NCBI GenBank assembly: GCA_024641365.1
Contig: JAHEDF010000322.1
Coordinates: 1 to 5,172, forward strand
Source of the DNA: Planctomycetota bacterium
Lineage (GTDB): Bacteria; Planctomycetota; UBA11346
Length of the DNA: 5,172 bases
Direction: 5' to 3'
Below are positions 1-5,154 of this stretch, in pieces. Position numbers and translations under genes: made by a program. How positions within the stretch are numbered: position 1 is the stretch's first letter; every line of letters starts with the position of its first letter. A model generated the notes under the pieces. That model worked only from the letters and a program-made list of their open reading frames with translations. It ran no database searches and was not told where the DNA came from.

Positions 1-1
1 G

Positions 2-1294
2 AATAAACTAGACGAACCCACCCGCCGCGCTTTCATGGCGACTGTTGCTAAGACGGCACTTGGTGTTTCGTTAGTGCCAGTAATGAGTAATGCTGTGCGA
101 GCGGTTACTCCTGAAAACGAACGATTTTCTGGTAAGCGAAATAAACCGGCAAAACGTTGTATTTATTTATTCATGTCTGGAGGCATGAGTCATGTTGATA
201 CCTTAGATCCCAAACCGGGTACAGCATCATCTGGTCCATTTAATGCGATTAAAACCGCAGCAGATGGCATTCAATTAGGTGAACATTTACCTCTGTTAGC
301 CAAACAGATGAAACACGCCGCAATTATTCGCAGTGTGACGTCTAACCAAGGTGCCCACGAACAAGCGCGCTATTATATGCGCACCAGTTTTGCGCCACGT
401 AATACCGTCCGGCATCCGAGCATGGCTTCGTGGTTAAATTATTTTGAGTCATCAGACAAAGATGCCTTGCCTAGTGCCATTATGGTAAATGGCGATGGGC
501 AACATCCATTATCTGGTTTTTTAGAATCGAAATTTTCGCCGTTGCCAATCGGTGATCCTAAAGCGGGTTTAAAAAATAGCGCGCCGCCCAAAGGTGTTGA
601 TATGAAAGAAATGGGTAATCGCATCGATGTGTTAGGTCAATTAAATAAACAGTACTACGCTAAATATAACCAAAAGGCGATGCGCGCACATCAAGATATG
701 TATCATGATGCTGTGAAGTTAATGAACTCAAAAGATCTTGAAGCATTCGATATTTCAAAGGAACCAGTAGATGTAGTAAAGGAATATGGTGATCATGCTT
801 TTGGTGAAGGCTGCTTGTTGGCGCGTCGTTTATTAGAAAAAGGGGTGCGATTTGTCGATATTACCTTAGGTGGATGGGATACGCACGACGATAATTTTAA
901 TCGCTTAGAAGAAAAATTACCTATTTTAGATCAAGGAATTTCAGCATTAATTAGTGATTTAGATAAAAAAGGCATGCTGGAAGATACCCTCATTTGCTTA
1001 GCATCAGATTTTGGTCGCAATCCACATATTAACAATACCAGCGGTCGCGATCATTATCCGAAAGCATTCTCAAGTTTACTTGTTGGTGGCGGCATTAAAG
1101 GCGGAATCGTATATGGCGGTACGAGCCCAGATGGCACTGAAGTTGCGGAAAACAAAATTGAGGTACCAGACCTCAACGCGACTTTAGCTTATGGCCTCGG
1201 TTTACCATTAGATAAAGTTGTTACCTCACCAGATGGCCGTCCATTTACAGTGGCAAATAAAGGAAAGCCTGTTGCGGAACTTTTCACAAATTAA
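2..1294 (+). CDS. DUF1501 family Tat-exported protein (5' partial)
   Basis: The frame is open to the left edge and the true start lies outside. The first ATG, at base 35, is internal: the 11 codons before it read NKLDEPTRRAF, giving a twin-arginine motif T-R-R-A-F-M, then a hydrophobic stretch and a likely cleavage site at V-R-A before VTPEN (residue 23 counted from the base-35 Met). The mature protein should be folded in the cytoplasm and exported by Tat. DUF1501 proteins belong to the alkaline-phosphatase/sulfatase-like superfamily; their substrate is not established. Family signatures, numbered from the same Met, are SGGMSHVDTLDPK (48-60), GGWDTHDDNF (279-288), SDFGRNP (324-330), GRDHYP (337-342), GGGIKGG (351-357) and PDLNATLAYGLGLP near 378-391. 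The Asp and His residues in these blocks are the probable metal or catalytic ligands. The set resembles the planctomycete-type DUF1501 proteins, whose genes usually follow a DUF1549/DUF1553 cytochrome gene; that neighbour would lie off the left edge. The C-terminus is intact and followed by a terminator. Confidence 0.9.
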   Translation, partial: NKLDEPTRRAFMATVAKTALGVSLVPVMSNAVRAVTPENERFSGKRNKPAKRCIYLFMSGGMSHVDTLDPKPGTASSGPFNAIKTAADGIQLGEHLPLLAKQMKHAAIIRSVTSNQGAHEQARYYMRTSFAPRNTVRHPSMASWLNYFESSDKDALPSAIMVNGDGQHPLSGFLESKFSPLPIGDPKAGLKNSAPPKGVDMKEMGNRIDVLGQLNKQYYAKYNQKAMRAHQDMYHDAVKLMNSKDLEAFDISKEPVDVVKEYGDHAFGEGCLLARRLLEKGVRFVDITLGGWDTHDDNFNRLEEKLPILDQGISALISDLDKKGMLEDTLICLASDFGRNPHINNTSGRDHYPKAFSSLLVGGGIKGGIVYGGTSPDGTEVAENKIEVPDLNATLAYGLGLPLDKVVTSPDGRPFTVANKGKPVAELFTN

Positions 1295-1318
1295 TTTGCA
1301 AATAATAATGCCTCACGA

Positions 1319-1354
1319 AACCGCCATGATGATGCATCATGGCGGTTATTTTTT
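1319..1354 (+). terminator. Rho-independent terminator after the DUF1501 gene
   Basis: A perfect 13-bp stem is formed by 1319-1331 (AACCGCCATGATG) and 1335-1347 (CATCATGGCGGTT), with a 3-nt loop. After one A comes a run of six T at 1349-1354. The stem has a GC-rich base and begins 24 nt past the DUF1501 stop codon. It should end that transcript and separate it from the MscS-like gene. Confidence 0.9.
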
Positions 1355-1504
1355 GAACTTCATCTGAGATAGACTTATGTTACATGACTAAACATCGTTG
1401 GTATGATGTTTGTCAGAATATTTGATTATGCTTTATTTTTAAACAAACAACTCTTCAAATGAGATATATTGTGTAATTTTATCGCGAGAAGTTGTTACGT
1501 GGGG

Positions 1505-1535
1505 TTACATTATCAATCTGCTGTAATGGTATAAA
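1505..1535 (+). promoter_or_regulatory. Candidate sigma70 promoter with extended -10, for the MscS-like gene
   Basis: The -10 candidate TATAAA (1530-1535) is preceded by TGG (1527-1529), which fits the extended -10 pattern TGn. The best upstream hexamer is TTACAT (1505-1510), with a longer than usual 19-nt spacer, so the extended -10 would have to carry much of the recognition. Transcription would begin near 1542 and leave a leader of about 105 nt that contains the hairpin and direct repeats. This was judged by eye only. Confidence 0.45.
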
Positions 1536-1574
1536 CTGCTTATCGGCGCTTTGTAAGAGCTTCACACGATTAAA

Positions 1575-1608
1575 AGTTGCATAAAAATAATGACTGTTTT
1601 ATGCAACT
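1575..1608. repeat. Perfect 12-bp inverted repeat in the MscS-like gene leader
   Basis: AGTTGCATAAAA (1575-1586) and TTTTATGCAACT (1597-1608) are exact reverse complements, separated by a 10-nt spacer. The repeat lies downstream of the candidate promoter and only 2 nt before the 10-nt direct repeats, so in RNA it would form a stem-loop just ahead of the translation-initiation region. It is not a normal terminator, because no T-run follows the second arm. It could instead be the operator of a dimeric repressor, since the two half-sites are about two helical turns apart centre to centre. Confidence 0.75.
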
Positions 1609-1610
1609 GT

Positions 1611-1640
1611 CATTTAGGAACATTTAGGAGCATTTAGGAG
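1611..1640 (+). repeat. Three tandem 10-nt repeats carrying the ribosome-binding site
   Basis: CATTTAGGAA (1611-1620) is followed by two copies of CATTTAGGAG (1621-1630 and 1631-1640). The last copy supplies the Shine-Dalgarno AGGAG at 1636-1640, six nt before the ATG at 1647, which fixes that start. The two earlier copies carry AGGAA and AGGAG at spacings too long for direct initiation at this ATG. The array may be a slippage product, a set of standby ribosome sites or a protein-binding array; the sequence does not decide between these. Confidence 0.85.
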
Positions 1641-1646
1641 AAAATT

Positions 1647-2237
1647 ATGGCAGAATCCACCAATACCACTGAACCCGTTGTCCGCGAATCTATTTCATGG
1701 ATGAATGCAAGTTATTGGATATCACAACCGTGGCTGCAACATACCATCGCGGCTTTAGTTGCTCTATGTATAGCTGTGGTGATATGGCGCATCTTGCATC
1801 GCGGGATAGGACTGCTGTGTCGTAAAAATGCGTGGTTGAGAGACATCGAATTATTAGTTAATCGTGTCGCACGCTGGGTTTACTGGATGGTTGCCGCATT
1901 GTTTATATTACAACAGGCTGGCGTTGACACGAGTAATTTATGGACAGCAATAACTGCAGCCTTGGCTATGGTGGCAATTGGATTTATTGCGGTCTGGAGT
2001 ATTTTGAGTAATGTAGTTGCATCAATTTTGATCTTAGCAAATAAGTTATTTAAGGTAGATCAAGATGTGGAAGTTATGGAGGCGCCTGGTGGATCAAGTG
2101 TTCGTGGAAAAGTACGGTCAATTGAAATAATGTTCACTGTAATCGAAGAAAAGCATGAAGACGGCGGAGTCTCATTGGTGAAAGTTCCAAATAATGTATT
2201 TTTTCAAAAACTAACGCGAGTGCGAAGCGCCAAATGA
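1647..2237 (+). CDS. Short MscS-like mechanosensitive ion channel protein
   Basis: This 196-aa inner-membrane protein has the core of the small-conductance mechanosensitive channel family. Members open under membrane tension and release solutes during hypo-osmotic shock. Hydrophobic segments lie at about residues 31-58 (TM1) and 74-92 (TM2). A pore-lining TM3 runs from about 97 to 135 (AALAMVAIGFIAV, then SILSNVVASILILANKLF), comparable to the Gly/Ala-rich TM3 and SLSN kink of E. coli MscS. It is followed by the start of the beta domain (VDQDVEV at 137-143, RGKVRSIEI at 153-161, VKVPNNVF at 178-185). The protein stops where MscS would enter its roughly 100-residue alpha/beta vestibule domain. 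It is not an obvious frameshift remnant: the stop is a tandem TGA-TAA (2235-2240) and a hairpin follows directly. The start is supported by AGGAG six nt upstream. It could be a minimal channel, or a subunit or regulator of a larger MscS homologue. Confidence 0.8.
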   Translation: MAESTNTTEPVVRESISWMNASYWISQPWLQHTIAALVALCIAVVIWRILHRGIGLLCRKNAWLRDIELLVNRVARWVYWMVAALFILQQAGVDTSNLWTAITAALAMVAIGFIAVWSILSNVVASILILANKLFKVDQDVEVMEAPGGSSVRGKVRSIEIMFTVIEEKHEDGGVSLVKVPNNVFFQKLTRVRSAK

Positions 2238-2250
2238 TAAGTGATGTAAC

Positions 2251-2286
2251 CTGATTACCGAGGCTTCAGAATGCATCGGTAATCAG
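2251..2286. terminator. Hairpin between convergent genes, possible bidirectional terminator
   Basis: CTGATTACCGA (2251-2261) and TCGGTAATCAG (2276-2286) form a perfect 11-bp stem with a 14-nt loop. It begins 13 nt after the MscS-like stop codon and ends 2 nt before the stop of the minus-strand POTRA gene, the normal place for a shared terminator. The tail on the plus side is only T-rich (CATTATTTA) and there is no clean T-run on the minus side, so termination may be weak or need Rho. Confidence 0.55.
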
Positions 2287-2288
2287 CA

Positions 2289-2831
2289 TTATTTACTCAG
2301 CATGATTTGCGCAGTTTTTCTGTCTTTATTTGGCTGGGCCTCAACTTTGACGAACAAGTAATGCACATGCATTTTTTCAGCAAAGGCTTTTGCTAGTTTT
2401 TCGTAGTGCTGAAACTCGCAAAAAGAGTTCTCGGTAATTTGCAATTCGCTCAGGGTAGTCTGTATGTCATTGTCATCAACATTGGAAACGATTACTGAGC
2501 CAATTGTATAACGATTGCGAGGTTTAATAAAATAAGTTACCCGTACCCCGCCTGGGATATAGTTTACTTTAGATTTTGTGCTGGCATCCAAATAACCATA
2601 ATCAATTAAGCCAGCAGTTACACGATCATCATCTAAAAGCTCTTTGTCATAGGCGCTATTCGTTGGCAATCGGAGTTCTTTTGTAATAATCTCTTCTGCG
2701 ATGCTTTCAGGTAGGCCATCAAAACGAATTTCGACAACCGTTTGCGCCCACATGCAATTACTGCACTGCGTCACTAAAAGTACAAAAACCATGCATAACT
2801 GGCGAGACATAGGTAGAGATGTCTTGACCAT
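2289..2831 (-). CDS. Small exported POTRA-like protein without a beta-barrel
   Basis: This is a 180-aa predicted periplasmic protein. The N-terminus has a Sec-type signal: basic residues (K3, R10), a hydrophobic core MVFVLLV at 14-20, and likely cleavage after W-A at residue 29. No lipobox is visible. The mature part looks like two POTRA modules as in TamA/BamA. The first spans about 32-103 (VVEIRFDGLPESIAEEI, then the helix DDDRVTAGLIDYGYLDA, then a V-x-V-T-Y-F-I-K-P strand). The second spans about 107-178 (RYTIGSVIVSN, then YEKLAKAFAEKMHVHYLFVKVEAQ). The pattern 'GLIDYGYLDA ... IGSVIVSN' is the clue. No barrel follows, so it cannot be a complete Omp85 protein; a role as a periplasmic partner or chaperone is inference. 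Met 1 and Met 8 (codon at 2808-2810) are both possible starts, as neither has a clear ribosome-binding site. It is transcribed away from the MDR gene across a 117-nt gap. Confidence 0.6.
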   Translation of the reverse strand: MVKTSLPMSRQLCMVFVLLVTQCSNCMWAQTVVEIRFDGLPESIAEEIITKELRLPTNSAYDKELLDDDRVTAGLIDYGYLDASTKSKVNYIPGGVRVTYFIKPRNRYTIGSVIVSNVDDNDIQTTLSELQITENSFCEFQHYEKLAKAFAEKMHVHYLFVKVEAQPNKDRKTAQIMLSK

Positions 2832-2948
2832 GAAAAGGTAAACCTGACAGAGTTAAACTCATTGGTCTCATTGCTTGTATAACCCAGCATGGCAATCGTG
2901 TTATTGACCTGAAGCGTTCTTACAGCTAGGTCATTTGCGGAGACCACT
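2832..2948. promoter_or_regulatory. Divergent promoter region between the POTRA and MDR genes
   Basis: This 117-nt gap separates two divergently read genes and must hold both start regions unless they are read from elsewhere. Candidate elements are weak: on the plus strand a good -35 TTGACC (2904-2909) lacks a convincing -10; on the minus strand TATACA (complement of 2876-2881) is a possible -10 without a clear -35. A clear ribosome-binding site GGAG lies at 2939-2942, six nt before the MDR ATG. Confidence 0.4.
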
Positions 2949-3959
2949 ATGCGACAATATCGCTTTGCGCCCAATGGTGAACAATTTCAATTAGAAATTA
3001 TTGACGTACCAGAACCATGTCCGGAAGCTGACGAGGTGCTGATTCGCGTGCAAGCGTGCTCACTTAATTACCGTGATTTAGTGATGCTACGAAATGAACG
3101 GAAATTGCCTGTTGGTGGTTTAGTGCCACTCTCTGATGGTGCGGGCGAAATAATAGCTGTTGGAAAAGATGTGAAGCAACGCTCCGTTGGTGAAAGAGTG
3201 GTTGCTGATTTTTTCCGTCAGTGGCCCCACGGTCGCTTTAGCAAAGCAGCAATGGATTCAGCGCAAGGCGGCGCGGTTGATGGGATGTTAAGTGAATTAG
3301 TTGTTTTACCGGCAGATGCAGTAACACCAATTCCCCAACATTTATCGTATATTGAAGCCGCGACCTTACCATGCGCTGGACTAACTGCTTGGAATGCGTT
3401 GATGACGCGTGGTAATGTAAAGGCGGGAGATTCGGTCTTAGTTTTAGGAAGTGGTGGCGTTTCTATTTTTGCGCTGCAAATTGCGCGCGCGTGTGGTGCA
3501 ACTGTTTATGCAACGACCTCATCATCACATAAAATTGATCAATTAAAAAAACTGGGTGCCCATCATATTATTGACACGAGTAAACGTCCAGATTGGGAAG
3601 CGGCGATTTATGAGATGACGGATAAAAAGGGTGTTGATCACATTATTGAAGTCGGTGGTGTTGGTTCTTTAGAGCGTTCCATTAAAGCCATCGCACATGC
3701 TGGGCATATTGCATTGATTGGCGTTTTAGCTGGGGCACAACCACCGACAAATTTATTTGTCTTGGCGCATAAAAATGTAACCGTGAGCGGAATTTATGTT
3801 GGTTCCGTCGAGCATATGGCCGCAATGAATAAATTTCTTGCAGATCATAAGATCCATCCGGTGATTGATAGCGTCTATTCATTTGAGAAAGCAGCAGAAG
3901 CGTATGCGCATTTAACCAGTGGCGCACATATTGGGAAAGTTGTCATTCGCATTCCGTAA
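2949..3959 (+). CDS. Zinc-independent MDR-family NAD(P)-dependent alcohol dehydrogenase / quinone oxidoreductase-like protein
   Basis: This 336-aa cytoplasmic oxidoreductase of the medium-chain dehydrogenase/reductase superfamily is full length. The N-terminal GroES-like domain contains the family block VQACSLNYRDLVML (34-47) and LSDGAGEIIAVG (61-72). The GHE histidine and the catalytic-zinc cysteine of classical alcohol dehydrogenases are absent, and so is the four-cysteine structural zinc lobe, so it should act without zinc. The Rossmann domain starts near VLVLGSGGVSIFALQIA, with the dinucleotide loop GSGGVS at 167-172. The second beta strand ends in TTSSSHK (189-195), a Ser-rich loop followed by Lys that favours NADP(H), an inference by analogy. 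The C-terminal end AYAHLTSGAHIGKVVIRI is typical. The substrate cannot be read from the sequence. The start is fixed by GGAG six nt upstream. It appears to be a single-gene unit, ending 13 nt from the convergent arsC. Confidence 0.88.
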   Translation: MRQYRFAPNGEQFQLEIIDVPEPCPEADEVLIRVQACSLNYRDLVMLRNERKLPVGGLVPLSDGAGEIIAVGKDVKQRSVGERVVADFFRQWPHGRFSKAAMDSAQGGAVDGMLSELVVLPADAVTPIPQHLSYIEAATLPCAGLTAWNALMTRGNVKAGDSVLVLGSGGVSIFALQIARACGATVYATTSSSHKIDQLKKLGAHHIIDTSKRPDWEAAIYEMTDKKGVDHIIEVGGVGSLERSIKAIAHAGHIALIGVLAGAQPPTNLFVLAHKNVTVSGIYVGSVEHMAAMNKFLADHKIHPVIDSVYSFEKAAEAYAHLTSGAHIGKVVIRIP

Positions 3960-3972
3960 TGTGTTTTACCTA
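3960..3972. other. 13-nt gap between convergent MDR and arsC genes
   Basis: No standard terminator is visible. The only inverted repeat is ATTAAC (3972-3977) with GTTAAT (3983-3988), a 6-bp AT-rich stem over the arsC stop codon with no T-run. Transcripts may run into the opposite gene. Confidence 0.5.
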
Positions 3973-4419
3973 TTAACGAATTGTTAATGCGTCTGGTAGT
4001 GTCTCAATATAGGCACGAATTTCATCACGCACACGACGATAATGCATGAGCGCTTCCTCGTCACTTTTTGCAGATTTTGCTAATTCCGGCGGATCGTCAA
4101 AACCAACGTGAACAACGGTGGTTTTACCTGGGAAAATTGGGCAATTTTCATGTGCATGACCGCAGACAGTCACCACATAATCAAAGTCCTGGCGTGGTAA
4201 CTGCGCGACGGTATTTGATGTTTGCGTAGTAATATCAACACCAACCTCTGCCATGACCTTAACGGCATTCGGATTAAGACCTTTTGCCATGGTACCAGCT
4301 GAATACGCCTCAATGACATCGCCGCGTAAATGTCGTGCCCATCCTTCGGCCATTTGGCTGCGGCAGGAATTGCCCGTGCATAAAAACATCACCGCGAGTT
4401 TATGATTGTTTTGAGTCAT
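3973..4419 (-). CDS. arsC: Thioredoxin-coupled arsenate reductase (low-molecular-weight phosphatase fold)
   Basis: This 148-aa cytoplasmic enzyme reduces arsenate to arsenite. It resembles the Staphylococcus pI258 ArsC type, not the glutaredoxin-linked E. coli R773 type. The phosphatase loop CTGNSCR spans C14 to R20 (C-x5-R) and is followed by SQMAEGW; C14 is the nucleophile. C86 and C93, in VVTVCGHAHENCP, have the seven-residue spacing of pI258 C82/C89, the pair that passes a disulphide to thioredoxin. The GFDDP motif (106-110) carries the general-acid Asp, and RVRDEI near the end is also conserved. The frame stays open upstream to 4497, but that extra 26-residue extension lies inside the aquaporin gene and has no family match. 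The ATG at 4417-4419 gives the normal length, with a modest GGAA ribosome-binding site six nt upstream. The gene overlaps the end of the aquaporin gene by 20 nt, implying one transcript and possibly coupled translation. Confidence 0.93.
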   Translation of the reverse strand: MTQNNHKLAVMFLCTGNSCRSQMAEGWARHLRGDVIEAYSAGTMAKGLNPNAVKVMAEVGVDITTQTSNTVAQLPRQDFDYVVTVCGHAHENCPIFPGKTTVVHVGFDDPPELAKSAKSDEEALMHYRRVRDEIRAYIETLPDALTIR

Positions 4420-5092
4420 TTTCTTTTCCGTTCGTTGTGCGCAAAAGACGCCAGGTAAAAACTGCCAAGGCTGCCCCTGCAATAGGAGCGACCACATAAA
4501 TCCATTGATAGTGATAAATGCTTGAGAGCAGTGCAGGAGCCAACGAACGAGCAGGATTCATAGACGCACCACATACTGGCCCTGCGACAAGCGCCTCCAG
4601 GCCAACGGTACCACCAATTGCAATTGCAGCGACAATACCAATTTCCTTTGCACCCGTTGCGACCTGTAAAATAACTAACATTAAAATAAACGTCAAAATA
4701 ATCTCTAATACAAATGACTGCCACCATGGGCCACTTGGTATGGTGGCACCTAAGGTGTGATGAGGTGGTAAAATAAGAAAAATAAGTAGTGAAGCAGTAA
4801 ATGCGCCAAGCAATTGTGCGAGCACATAAAAAGGGACGTGTGATCCAGGAAAACGTTTGGTAAGCCAAAATCCAATCGTGACGGCGGGATTTGCGTGCGC
4901 GCCAGAGACGCTGCCAAAGGCATAAATAAGAGCCATAACCGCTAAGCCAAAGGCAACGGCAACACCAAAATGTCCAATGGGTTGACCATAATTAGCATCG
5001 ACGACAATGGCTCCGGTACCAAATCCGACTAATAAAGCCGTCGCTAAATATTCAGCAAAGCAGGCACGCCAAAAGAGGGAGGATTTATACAT
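4400..5092 (-). CDS. NIP/AqpN-like aquaporin (major intrinsic protein), arsenic-operon type
   Basis: This 230-aa inner-membrane channel has the usual bacterial MIP length and six hydrophobic helices. Both pore signatures are intact: SGAHANPAVTIG with NPA at 68-70, and GPVCGASMNPARS with NPA at 179-181. By manual alignment to E. coli AqpZ, the ar/R filter residues are F48, A167, A176 and R182. AqpZ has F/H/T/R, so the narrow, polar water-only filter is lost and a wider, apolar one is expected. The second half (EIILTFILMLVILQVAT, then GPVCGASMNPARSLAPAL) reads like plant nodulin-26-like proteins, which have been proposed to descend from bacterial arsenic-operon aquaporins (AqpN). With arsC directly downstream and overlapping, the likely role is passive arsenite export, as shown for AqpS of Sinorhizobium meliloti. 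Other uncharged solutes such as glycerol or other metalloid acids are possible. No strong ribosome-binding site precedes the ATG at 5090-5092, but no other in-frame start exists before the upstream stop. Confidence 0.88.
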   Translation of the reverse strand: MYKSSLFWRACFAEYLATALLVGFGTGAIVVDANYGQPIGHFGVAVAFGLAVMALIYAFGSVSGAHANPAVTIGFWLTKRFPGSHVPFYVLAQLLGAFTASLLIFLILPPHHTLGATIPSGPWWQSFVLEIILTFILMLVILQVATGAKEIGIVAAIAIGGTVGLEALVAGPVCGASMNPARSLAPALLSSIYHYQWIYVVAPIAGAALAVFTWRLLRTTNGKENDSKQS

Positions 5093-5124
5093 ATTACAAT
5101 GCTGCCACCAAAGATTTGAGTCGG

Positions 5125-5154
5125 ATTATAGCATCAGGATTTATACAATAACAA
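5125..5154 (-). promoter_or_regulatory. Promoter of the aquaporin-arsC operon
   Basis: Read on the minus strand, a perfect -10 TATAAT (5125-5130) is preceded by TGC, giving an extended -10. A -35 TTGTTA (5149-5154) lies 18 nt further upstream. Transcription would begin near 5118, leaving a leader of about 25 nt before the aquaporin ATG. The position implies that the two genes have their own promoter and need not be read through from genes beyond the right edge. Confidence 0.7.

Larger units (their letters stand above)
1355..1646. other. Non-coding leader/promoter region of the MscS-like gene
   Basis: This 292-nt stretch has no credible protein gene; the longest ATG frame I followed on the plus strand (1403-1462) has 19 codons and no ribosome-binding site. 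It is AT-rich. It holds a probable promoter near 1505-1535, an inverted repeat at 1575-1608 and a triple direct repeat at 1611-1640, listed separately. A weaker 7-bp inverted repeat (AAACATC at 1390-1396, GATGTTT at 1405-1411) lies in the first part with no T-run directly behind it; its role is unknown. Confidence 0.6.

Noticed and set aside
439..624. 61-codon minus-strand frame opposite the DUF1501 gene
   Set aside because: Antisense shadow of conserved coding sequence.
1390..1411. 7-bp inverted repeat AAACATC / GATGTTT with 8-nt loop
   Set aside because: Short and AT-rich, with no T-run directly behind it; could be chance. Noted only in the leader entry.
1403..1462. 19-codon plus-strand frame (MMFVRIFDYALFLNKQLFK)
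   Set aside because: No ribosome-binding site and too short to tell from chance in AT-rich DNA.
2906..2932. GACCT / AGGTC inverted repeat before the MDR gene
   Set aside because: Only 5 perfect pairs with a 17-nt loop; too weak to call an operator.
2774..2974. 66-codon minus-strand frame across the POTRA/MDR gap
   Set aside because: It starts inside the MDR gene and overlaps the POTRA signal sequence in another frame; no recognisable features.
3682..3927. 81-codon minus-strand frame opposite the MDR gene
   Set aside because: Antisense to conserved dehydrogenase coding sequence; no family resemblance.
4147..4165. Possibility that ArsC is a plain low-molecular-weight tyrosine phosphatase
   Set aside because: The C86/C93 pair at pI258 ArsC spacing and the GFDDP context are specific to thioredoxin-coupled arsenate reductases, and the aquaporin partner agrees.
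4420..4497. Longer arsC reading frame starting at the ATG at 4497
   Set aside because: The extra 26 residues lie wholly inside the aquaporin gene, do not resemble ArsC, and would push the CTGNSCR loop far from the N-terminus. The ATG at 4419 gives the family length.
4518..4760. 80-codon plus-strand frame opposite the aquaporin gene
   Set aside because: Antisense shadow with low-complexity Ala/Thr/Pro/Ile composition and no ribosome-binding evidence.
4416..4868. 150-codon minus-strand frame within the aquaporin gene
   Set aside because: Out-of-frame shadow of a clear MIP gene; its translation is rich in Cys, Trp and Tyr and has no recognisable domain.
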